From positions 1 to 33,209 of the forward strand of contig JBAQNA010000005.1 of NCBI GenBank assembly GCA_049303335.1: a stretch of 33,209 bases of DNA, in the 5' to 3' direction. Each line of letters begins with the position of its first letter. The stretch's first letter is position 1. The stretch is from DAIDAN01 sp049303335. GTDB taxonomy: Archaea > Aenigmatarchaeota > Aenigmatarchaeia > Aenigmatarchaeales > DAIDAN01. The notes below the pieces were generated by a model. That model ran no database searches. It was given only the letters and a program-made list of their open reading frames with translations, and was not told the DNA's origin. Position numbers and translations under genes: made by a program. Of this stretch, positions 27,758 to 33,209 are shown piece after piece.

Positions 27758-27773
27758 CGTCGGGGGCACCAAA
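27758..27773 (+). repeat. attachment site, distal copy
   Basis: CGTCGGGGGCACCAAA repeats the tRNA-Glu 3' end without the rest of the tRNA. It marks the chromosome junction of the element. Confidence 0.85.
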
Positions 27774-27903
27774 GTATTTATAAATCTTTGTTTCTCTGCG
27801 TTTCCAAGCCAAACGGACGAAAGCTATATAAGGGTTCAGAAACCATCTAATAGTACAAATTATGCAAGATTTTGCAAAGACAAATGAATTTTGAGGTGAG
27901 AAT

Positions 27904-28068
27904 ATGTCATTGGTTGTAAAAAGCAAGATAAAGGATGTTGTAAAAGGCATGAGATTTTCGGGAGATTTTGCTAACGCAATGGACAAGAAAGTTGCGGAAA
28001 TGGTAAAGGAAGCTGCGGCAAGGGCAAAGGCAAACGGAAGGGCTACAGTCAGGCCTAACGACATCTAA
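27904..28068 (+). CDS. 54-aa histone-fold protein
   Basis: The product begins MSLVVKSKIKDVVKGMRFSG and ends KANGRATVRPNDI. The stretch MDKKVAEMVKEAAARAKANG plus R-TVRPND matches the central and C-terminal histone-fold helices and loop of archaeal histone / DUF1931-like proteins. At 54 aa it is shorter than the usual 65-70. TATATAA (27825-27831) and GAGGTGA (27893-27899) give clear promoter and ribosome signals. Before integration it would have lain directly downstream of tRNA-Glu. It likely binds DNA as a dimer. Confidence 0.7.
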   Translation: MSLVVKSKIKDVVKGMRFSGDFANAMDKKVAEMVKEAAARAKANGRATVRPNDI

Positions 28069-28160
28069 TCGGTTTTAAATCTGATTTTAAGGGGCGGTGT
28101 TTTTTCTGCCCCGCTAATTTTTCTTAAGTTTTTATAAAGGTTCTGCGTCATATTCATGAT

Positions 28161-28742
28161 ATGAAGACTGCTGTTGTTTTTGACATGCACGGAATAATAT
28201 TCTGCCACTCGCCTGATTTTGACGTTTCCAAAAGCGGAGAGCTGTTTGAAGGGAAGATAAGGCAGTATTCAGAATCAGTTGGCGGCTATGAGAATGCCTG
28301 GAAAAACTACCAAAACGGCGATTTGAAGCTTGCGCTTAAGATAGAAAATGTTTCAATATCTAAAGGCATAAAAGGAGATTCCTCGGAACTGCAAATATAT
28401 GAAATGCCAGGAGCAATAAGCCGCGTTCTCGACTGTCATAAAAAAGGCTGCAAGGTTGTTTTCGTTTCAACTTCCGAGATTGGCACATCTAAAAATATTC
28501 TGGAATATCTGCTTGGAAAGCATAAGATTGAATCCGAGAAAAAGATTATCGCTTCGTTTGATATTCTGAACATGAATGATTACGGAAGCAAGAAAGACAC
28601 GGAAGCATGGAAAGCTGTTCTGAAGCCGTACAAGAATATCACGGACATATACGAGGACAAGGAGAAAAACCTGAAAGCTTCGGGCGATGCTGCGCGGCAG
28701 CTGGGAAGCAACCCAATGCTGCATATTTCTATTGAGAAATAA
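28161..28742 (+). CDS. HAD-superfamily hydrolase-like protein
   Basis: This 193-aa protein starts MKTAVVFDMHGIIFCH. Motif I is VFDMHG (Asp 8 as nucleophile), but the second Asp of the usual DxD is His 10, so phosphatase activity may be altered. VVFVSTSEIG fits motif II, a Lys in GSKKDTEAW fits motif III, and ITDIYEDKEKN fits motif IV. A helical cap lies between motifs I and II. The gene is monocistronic and leaderless-looking; substrate unknown. Confidence 0.72.
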   Translation: MKTAVVFDMHGIIFCHSPDFDVSKSGELFEGKIRQYSESVGGYENAWKNYQNGDLKLALKIENVSISKGIKGDSSELQIYEMPGAISRVLDCHKKGCKVVFVSTSEIGTSKNILEYLLGKHKIESEKKIIASFDILNMNDYGSKKDTEAWKAVLKPYKNITDIYEDKEKNLKASGDAARQLGSNPMLHISIEK

Positions 28743-28785
28743 TATTAAATTCTTTATTTCCATTTTTTTGTTTTTCTGGAAAATG

Positions 28786-28915
28786 TGGTGCGGAGAGCAA
28801 GATTCGAACTTGCGAACGGACTAACCGACAGGATTGCTTTATCATCTTTTTATCAACACTCAAGACAAAAGATTTCTTGAGTCCTGCGCCTTAGACCTAG
28901 CTTGGCTATCTCCGC
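28786..28915 (-). tRNA. tRNA-Leu(CAA) with anticodon-loop intron
   Basis: Exons 28915-28876 and 28834-28786 give a class II tRNA. Acceptor GCGGAGA pairs with TCTCCGC. Anticodon stem CAGGA pairs with TCCTG around CTCAAGA (anticodon CAA). A variable arm (CGG...CCG) and T-stem GCAAG with CTTGC around TTCGAAT follow; discriminator A and CCA are encoded. The intron of 41 nt (28875-28835) lies at 37/38. An A/T-rich TATA-like region (AGTATAATTA) lies upstream. Confidence 0.92.
28835..28875 (-). other. anticodon-loop intron of tRNA-Leu
   Basis: This 41-nt intron at the canonical 37/38 site is A/T-rich. Its CTTGAG can pair with the anticodon-loop CTCAAG, as expected for a splicing bulge-helix-bulge. 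It is unrelated to the T-loop introns of the other two tRNAs. Confidence 0.8.
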
Positions 28916-29034
28916 ATTCTAAAAATCTATTAATTATACTCTTTAATCAATTTAAAACTAACTAAATTCAAGAAACAATCTATAAATAACTTTGAAAGCA
29001 TATCAAATAAATTGAATTATAATAAGGTGTTATA

Positions 29035-29790
29035 GTGGAAATAAAAAGGCTGACAGCGAAAAAGGCGGGAATCTCCGAAGTCACGAAAGGGAAGTTCTTC
29101 AAGAAGCCCGGGTTCGAGAGCAATTACGTTCTTACGCATCTCGGAAGAAAGCTCTCAAGGGTGCGCGTTCTCGGGCTGGTCGTGGATAAGTTCATGAACG
29201 CGGACAGCAGCTATTCCGCGATAACGATAGACGACTCATCCGACACTGTGAGGTGCAAATTTTTCGGGGGTCTCAAGATTTTCGACGGGGTGGAAGCGGG
29301 GAGCATAGTCGACGTGGTTGGAAAGGTGAGGGAGTACAACGGCGAGATTTACATCGCGCCGGAGATTGTGACGAAAATAACCGACCCGAACTTCGAGACC
29401 ATGCGCATACTGGAGCTGTCGCTAATGGCAAAGCAGCAAAAGGAAAGGATAGCCAAAATAAAAGAACTGAAAATGAAGACAACGGACATCAAAGAGATTA
29501 AGGAATCCGCAAAAGTCCTGATGAGCGAGGAAGATGTGGAAACCATAATCGAAGCGGAGGGAATCATAAGCGAAAGTCTTCCCGCAACGGATGTCAAGAC
29601 AGCGCAGCCAAAGGACGCGAAAGAAACGATAATCAAAATCGTAAACGAATCAGGAAAGGACGGCGTCGACTACCAGCTCGTTCTTGCAAAATCCGGGCTG
29701 TCCGAAAGCGCGGTTGACATGGCAGTGCAGAGCCTCCTGGAGAGCGGAATCCTTTTCGAGCCGCGGCCCGGAAAGCTGAAGAGCTTGTGA
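29035..29790 (+). CDS. RPA-like single-strand DNA-binding protein (OB fold + winged helix)
   Basis: This 251-aa protein has an OB fold at about 35-115 (LSRVRVLGLVVDKFMNADSS, AITIDDSSDTVRCKFFGG, SIVDVVGKVREYNGEIYIAPE), a Lys/Glu-rich linker and a C-terminal winged helix (GVDYQLVLAKSGLSESAVDM, LLESGILFEPRPG), the architecture of RPA32-type small subunits. It is predicted to bind single-stranded DNA in replication and repair. Translation starts at GTG 29035, with AAGGTG 7-8 nt upstream. No partner RPA subunit is adjacent. Confidence 0.82.
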   Translation: MEIKRLTAKKAGISEVTKGKFFKKPGFESNYVLTHLGRKLSRVRVLGLVVDKFMNADSSYSAITIDDSSDTVRCKFFGGLKIFDGVEAGSIVDVVGKVREYNGEIYIAPEIVTKITDPNFETMRILELSLMAKQQKERIAKIKELKMKTTDIKEIKESAKVLMSEEDVETIIEAEGIISESLPATDVKTAQPKDAKETIIKIVNESGKDGVDYQLVLAKSGLSESAVDMAVQSLLESGILFEPRPGKLKSL

Positions 29791-29810
29791 GAATTCTTTT
29801 AAGAAGAAAT

Positions 29811-30269
29811 CTACAACAGAATATATTCGACTGTTTTATTAAAGCCTTTTCTTATGGCATTTTCCTCGTCAGAATTAGAAATATCTCTTAACAATTCCCT
29901 TAAAGCCGGCTGAATAACAAATTCATTCAAGTCAAATATCGTATAATATACGGACTTTCCGTAGTCACTTATCTGGAATCTTTTAGGATTGTCTGGGTTA
30001 GATTCAATTAAGTTATTTCTTATGAAGAAAGGTATTGCTTCTTGCAGTTTTTTCAAATCAGCCTCGTCTTTCGCGGCATAAATTTTTGCTTCCCTGTGAA
30101 TTTTTTCAATATCATTATATCCGTAAGAATAATAAACCCCCTTGAAGAAGGCGTACAAAGCAGGTTCTCTAAGAACTTCTGCCATCTGCTTTCTGGTTTG
30201 TAAAGGGATTTCTTTTCCGTATTGCTCTCTGACTTTATCAAATCCCGCTAATGTGTTTTTTCCGTTCAT
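29811..30269 (-). CDS. hypothetical protein, 152 aa
   Basis: The product starts MNGKNTLAGFDKVREQYGKE; GAGGTAAT 4-6 nt upstream fixes ATG 30269. The central part (PFFIRNNLIESNPDNPKRFQ and ISDYGKSVYYTIFDLNEFVI) resembles a winged helix and wing, so a regulator is possible. Two helical regions flank it. No family is recognised with confidence. It is convergent with the RPA-like gene and divergent from aIF2-beta. Confidence 0.55.
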   Translation of the reverse strand: MNGKNTLAGFDKVREQYGKEIPLQTRKQMAEVLREPALYAFFKGVYYSYGYNDIEKIHREAKIYAAKDEADLKKLQEAIPFFIRNNLIESNPDNPKRFQISDYGKSVYYTIFDLNEFVIQPALRELLRDISNSDEENAIRKGFNKTVEYILL

Positions 30270-30361
30270 TCTATTACCTCTTTTTTCTAAATTGAAAGTC
30301 ACGCTTATATCATTGATGGTTTTATAAACTTTCCTTTCCGATTATAACTGGAGCGATAATT

Positions 30362-30778
30362 ATGCCGGAAGAAACTTACGAGGAACTGCTGAAGAAGGCG
30401 CTTGAGAAGGCGAAAGTCAAAACGTCAGGCGAGCGCTTTGAGATGCCGAAGGCGGAGATAACCGTGCAGGGCGCGCAGACCGTCATCAGGAACTTTTCGC
30501 AGATTGCTGCGGCGCTTCGCAGGGAAGAGAAGCACTTGATGAAATACCTGGCAAAAGAGCTTGCCGCGCCCGCGCATCTGGAAGGCGGGCGCGCTGTTTT
30601 TCAGGGCAGCCTCCAGTCAAGAATCGTGCAGCAGAAGCTGGAAAGCTATGTGAAGGAGTACGTGCTCTGCAAGGAATGCGGAAAGCCCGACACGAAACTC
30701 GTGAAGGAGGGAACCGTGACGATGCTGAAATGCGAAGCCTGCGGCGCGCGCGCCCCGGCAAAGCAGATAAAAGGATAA
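30362..30778 (+). CDS. translation initiation factor aIF2 beta subunit
   Basis: This is the beta subunit of the heterotrimeric factor that brings initiator Met-tRNA to the ribosome. The 138-aa product has the central alpha/beta core (RNFSQIAAALRREEKHLMKYLAKEL), the linker RIVQQKLESYVKEYVLC and a C-terminal zinc ribbon with Cys 103, 106, 124 and 127 (CKECGKPDTKLVKEG, CEACGARAP). Length is normal for archaea. The alpha and gamma subunits are not in the window. Confidence 0.95.
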   Translation: MPEETYEELLKKALEKAKVKTSGERFEMPKAEITVQGAQTVIRNFSQIAAALRREEKHLMKYLAKELAAPAHLEGGRAVFQGSLQSRIVQQKLESYVKEYVLCKECGKPDTKLVKEGTVTMLKCEACGARAPAKQIKG

Positions 30779-31447
30779 TTATAATTCTTTCATCAACTTT
30801 ACAGATTTTTTGAGGAAGCTGTTAAAACCTTCTGGCTTGGTTTCTTCCCATAATTTCTGGAAAAGAGGAATGATTTTTCTATGAGCAGGGTATGAACTGT
30901 CTCCGAGACTGAATTCATTTTGCATTATTTGTGCAACTATCTCTGACAAATCCCAAGTCTTTTGCTTGTTCAAAGGGTTTCTTCTGAATATTTTGGAATA
31001 AATGTCAAAATAAACAAAATGTATCAGCTCATGAACTATGGTTTGCAAAGCTTTTTCATCATTTGCCTTGTAATAAACCTGAAAAGATTTTGCCTGAATG
31101 TCGCGCGGATTACAATCAAATATTGATACAAAACAAAAGGCTTTTCCACATTTTCTGTCCATAACCTTTTCTATGCGCGCAAAATCAAAAGAGTTCCACA
31201 AATTTTCAAATCTTGTTCTATCGGATTCTATTGAATCATAATTCAATTCATAAACTTTCTTGACTTCACTCCTTATTTTATTTATTGCTTCTTTTTTCCC
31301 AAAAAGATGTATATTTTTCAATGAAGGTATTTCTCTATAAATATTGCTTCTGAAATCTACGCCTCCCGCGTACGGTTTCATCAAGGAGAAGATTTTTGCG
31401 GTTTTTACATCCTCTTTTTCGCTTAGCAAAAACTTTACATTAGCCAT
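30779..31447 (-). CDS. putative zinc metalloprotease (HExxH), 222 aa
   Basis: The motif VHELIHFVYFD (His 139, Glu 140, His 143) is a zincin-type HExxH, and Glu 169 in WDLSEIVAQIMQNE may be the third ligand, about 26 residues on. The N-terminal half has no recognised domain. The strand region before the motif (AKSFQVYYKANDEKALQTI) fits the usual edge strand of zincins. No signal peptide is seen, so it is probably intracellular. It ends immediately next to the aIF2-beta stop (convergent). Substrate unknown. Confidence 0.6.
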   Translation of the reverse strand: MANVKFLLSEKEDVKTAKIFSLMKPYAGGVDFRSNIYREIPSLKNIHLFGKKEAINKIRSEVKKVYELNYDSIESDRTRFENLWNSFDFARIEKVMDRKCGKAFCFVSIFDCNPRDIQAKSFQVYYKANDEKALQTIVHELIHFVYFDIYSKIFRRNPLNKQKTWDLSEIVAQIMQNEFSLGDSSYPAHRKIIPLFQKLWEETKPEGFNSFLKKSVKLMKEL

Positions 31448-31491
31448 AAATATATGTGTATTAAATCAATTAATATAATTAGGTAATATTT

Positions 31492-31947
31492 ATGAAAATC
31501 AGGGAAGCAACCGAAAAAGACACTGATATAATAATGGGTTTTTGGATAAAATCTATTAAGGATGCTAAGAATTTTGACAAAGATTTTAATGCAGGAAAGC
31601 CGGCACATCTTCTTAAGAGAATTTACTCAAAATACTTCAAAGGCTGCAAATATTTCTTGGCTGAAGAAGACGGAAAGATTGTCGGTTTTGTCGCAGGAAA
31701 GATAGAAAAAAAGCCCGGCTTTTATATTGAAAGAGAAATATGTAACTTATTTCAGATTTTTGTGGAAAAAGAATACAGGAATAAGGGAATTGGAACAGAA
31801 CTAATCAAAACCTTCATAAGATGGGGTAAAACAAAAGGCGCGAGAACCATAAAACTTCAAGTTTACGGAAAGAATACAAATGCAATAAAAGCTTACAGAA
31901 AGATAGGTTTTAAAGAACTCAAAATAGAGATGAGAAAGAAAATATAG
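31492..31947 (+). CDS. GNAT-family N-acetyltransferase
   Basis: This 151-aa protein has the GNAT order: N-terminal REATEKDTDIIMGFW, beta strands with FLAEEDGKIVGFVAGKI, NLFQIFVEKEYRNKGIGTELI carrying the acetyl-CoA loop RNKGIG, and IKLQVYGKNTNAIKAYRKIG with the motif B helix. It may acetylate a protein N-terminus or a small amine; the substrate is not evident. The gene is monocistronic. Confidence 0.85.
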   Translation: MKIREATEKDTDIIMGFWIKSIKDAKNFDKDFNAGKPAHLLKRIYSKYFKGCKYFLAEEDGKIVGFVAGKIEKKPGFYIEREICNLFQIFVEKEYRNKGIGTELIKTFIRWGKTKGARTIKLQVYGKNTNAIKAYRKIGFKELKIEMRKKI

Positions 31948-32017
31948 TTTTTTAAATAATTGAATATATGTATTCTGAAAACCATTATAAATTCCTGCCT
32001 GCATATTCTGAAGTGAT

Positions 32018-32308
32018 ATGTTCTATTACAAAATCCACAAGTCGCGCGGAAAGACGCTGCTCGCGGTCTGCGACTCCGATTTGCTCGGGAAGAAATTCGA
32101 GGAAGGGAAGCTTGCGCTATATGTGAACAGGGAATTCTACGGAGGACAGGAAATCGGAAACGATGTTTTGGACTTTTTTCCGAAGGCGGACATTATAAAT
32201 ATCACGGGAAGCAAGATAGTGTCATTGGCGCTGAAAACCAGATGGGTCTCGAAAGAGGGAATCATAAGAATAAGGCGAATCCCGCACGCGCAGATATTTT
32301 CCCTCTGA
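32018..32308 (+). CDS. DUF424 family protein
   Basis: The 96-aa protein begins MFYYKIHKSRGKTLLAVCDS. It carries the archaeal DUF424 (PF04242) pattern: LLAVCDSDLLGKKFEEGKLA, VNREFYGG and the later NITGSKIVSLAL, ending RIRRIPHAQIF. GAAGTGAT is 2-6 nt before the ATG. The family is linked with translation genes by conservation in archaea, but its molecular role is unknown. Confidence 0.85.
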   Translation: MFYYKIHKSRGKTLLAVCDSDLLGKKFEEGKLALYVNREFYGGQEIGNDVLDFFPKADIINITGSKIVSLALKTRWVSKEGIIRIRRIPHAQIFSL

Positions 32309-32326
32309 ACGCGTTAAAATGCAAGG

Positions 32327-32848
32327 GTGAAATTCTTGATATCGTATAAACTGCGTACAAGCAGCAAAAGCAAACGCTTGTTAAAGTTTTCAAGAAAAAA
32401 AGGTCAGTTGAAAATCGACTTTATTTTTGCGCTCATATTCTTCACGGTCATGATTTTTTACATCGTGATACAGGTTAACAACGCGCTTTCCTCAAGCCTT
32501 TCGGACTCAAAATTGGACACCGTAAAATCGGAAACCGGCTCCATACTGGACATTCTCGTTTCCACGCAGGGAAGTCCCGCCAATTGGGAAACGCTTTCTG
32601 AAAATCAGGTTGTCAGAATAGGGCTGGCGACAGTGCCGTTCAACATATCACTGTCAAAGCTCAATACGCTTAAGGCCAACTGCAACCTTATGGGCAAGTT
32701 CGGGAGCATAAACTACAGGTTCAGCATAACGTCGGAAAGCGCAATTCTGCTGTCGTGCGGCTTCGGAGGGCCGCGCATAACAAGCAGATCCGAGCTGCCA
32801 GTAGTCGTAAACGGGAAATATGGAAAAGCCGTCCTTGAGATGTGGTAA
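32327..32848 (+). CDS. pilin-like protein with class III leader
   Basis: After a basic leader, SRKKGQLKIDFIFALIFFTV is a typical archaeal prepilin junction (cleavage between Gly and Gln) with a hydrophobic assembly helix. A Ser-rich beta region with two Cys follows. With GTG 32327 the leader is 32 residues, long for the class, and most of it is encoded by the dispersed repeat at 32336. A later TTG (32408) would remove the leader, so GTG is preferred. The next pilin-like gene follows by 1 nt, indicating one operon. Confidence 0.65.
   Translation: MKFLISYKLRTSSKSKRLLKFSRKKGQLKIDFIFALIFFTVMIFYIVIQVNNALSSSLSDSKLDTVKSETGSILDILVSTQGSPANWETLSENQVVRIGLATVPFNISLSKLNTLKANCNLMGKFGSINYRFSITSESAILLSCGFGGPRITSRSELPVVVNGKYGKAVLEMW
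32336..32389 (+). repeat. 54-bp dispersed repeat, copy 2
   Basis: This copy is about 85% identical to 12506-12559 and lies within the leader-coding region of the pilin-like gene (peptide SSKSKRLLKF). ACAAGC...GCTTGT inside AAACT...AGTTT can form a two-part hairpin. Confidence 0.75.
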
Positions 32849-32849
32849 G

Positions 32850-33209
32850 ATGAAAAGGAATAAGCGCGAAAAAAACGTTGTTCATAAGAAGGCGTTCGTA
32901 CAGGTCATCGAGGTTGCGATAGCCGCGCTGCTTATCGTGCTTGTGCTTCCCGTTTTTTTCGGGTGGCTCAACGTCAAGCAGGATTGGGCAAGACATGATC
33001 TCGCTGATTCGGGAACGGGCATAATCCGCTCGCTGGAAGCCGGCGGCAACATGTCGCAGATCTTCAACAACACGCAGGAAATAATAAGGGAAATCGAGGC
33101 GGTAAAACCTACAAACGTGAAATATTCAATTTATGCTGAAGGCGCGCCAAAAACAAGAATACTCATGGCTTGTCCGTGTTCCGACGCGCAGCTTTCATAC
33201 GCAAAAAGC
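32850..33209 (+). CDS. pilin-like protein, cut by the window end
   Basis: This is 120 residues of a gene continuing beyond the window. A very basic start (MKRNKREKNVVHKK) precedes AFVQVIEVAIAALLIVLVLP, a pilin-type hydrophobic helix, and then a beta-rich part ending near MACPCSDAQLSYAKS with two close cysteines. It starts 1 nt after the previous pilin-like gene's stop. It is probably a minor pilin or pilin-like surface component of the same system; full length unknown. Confidence 0.65.
   Translation, partial: MKRNKREKNVVHKKAFVQVIEVAIAALLIVLVLPVFFGWLNVKQDWARHDLADSGTGIIRSLEAGGNMSQIFNNTQEIIREIEAVKPTNVKYSIYAEGAPKTRILMACPCSDAQLSYAKS

Larger units (their letters stand above)
19991..27773 (+). mobile_element. 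7.77-kb integrative element in tRNA-Glu
   Basis: A 16-bp direct repeat of the tRNA-Glu 3' end bounds this segment. An intact tyrosine recombinase is the first gene inside, pointing away from the tRNA. The contents are regulators, a LamG-like secreted protein, small membrane proteins, a GmrSD-type restriction protein, a nuclease and unrecognised genes, and parts are clearly A/T-richer than flanking core genes. No replication initiator is recognised, so it may only integrate and be mobilised by others. Confidence 0.85.

Noticed and set aside
1..33209. CRISPR arrays, rRNA genes, insertion sequences with transposases.
   Set aside because: No regularly spaced repeats, no rRNA-like sequence and no transposase motifs were seen on either strand.

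Overview
The window is archaeal. It encodes diphthine synthase, the wyosine-pathway pair Trm5/Taw2, aIF2-beta, an RPA-like OB-fold protein, a TrmB-type regulator, archaeal-type LeuRS, MinD, FtsZ, DUF357 and DUF424 proteins, a histone-fold protein and several pilin-like proteins with class III leaders. Expression signals are archaeal too: A/T-rich TATA boxes sit about 25 bp upstream of leaderless starts, and other genes have AGGTGA-type ribosome sites. All three tRNA genes contain introns and encode CCA. Many very small genes, short intergenic gaps and the unusual tRNA introns fit a small-genome (DPANN-like) archaeon. That placement is inference; no 16S rRNA is present.

Positions 1-12100 hold the tail of a LamG-type surface protein, a divergent DUF357/membrane-protein pair, dphB, a DedA protein, trm5, taw2 with a coupled 55-aa gene, mobA divergent from a Cys-type formate-dehydrogenase-like molybdoenzyme, and an operon of a HypC-like protein, a ferritin-like protein and a small membrane protein. 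A pilin-like protein with a ThuA/GATase-like ectodomain, minD, and a P-loop kinase/S66 peptidase pair follow. At 12126-12470 lies tRNA-Arg(UCU) interrupted by three introns (D-loop, anticodon loop, T-loop). Positions 12480-19740 carry leuS, a TrmB-family regulator, an FKBP prolyl isomerase, ftsZ with a hairpin in its upstream region, and several unrecognised genes.

tRNA-Glu(UUC) at 19784-20004 has introns in the anticodon loop and T-loop plus an unexplained 13-nt insertion in the T-arm. Its T-loop intron shares sequence with the introns of tRNA-Arg. The 3' end of this tRNA is also the attachment site of a 7.77-kb integrative element, bounded by 16-bp direct repeats at 19991-20006 and 27758-27773. 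The element carries an intact tyrosine recombinase with a zinc ribbon, three winged-helix candidates with palindromic operator candidates, a secreted LamG-like protein with two small membrane proteins, a GmrSD-type (DUF262/DUF1524) restriction protein and a VRR-NUC-like nuclease. It is probably a defence- and surface-modifying island.

Beyond the element the chromosome resumes with a 54-aa histone-fold protein, a HAD-family protein, tRNA-Leu(CAA) with an intron, an RPA-like protein, aIF2-beta, a putative metalloprotease, a GNAT acetyltransferase, DUF424, and two tandem pilin-like genes, the last cut by the window edge. A 54-bp repeat occurs at 12506-12559 and again within the leader-coding region of the first of those pilin-like genes.
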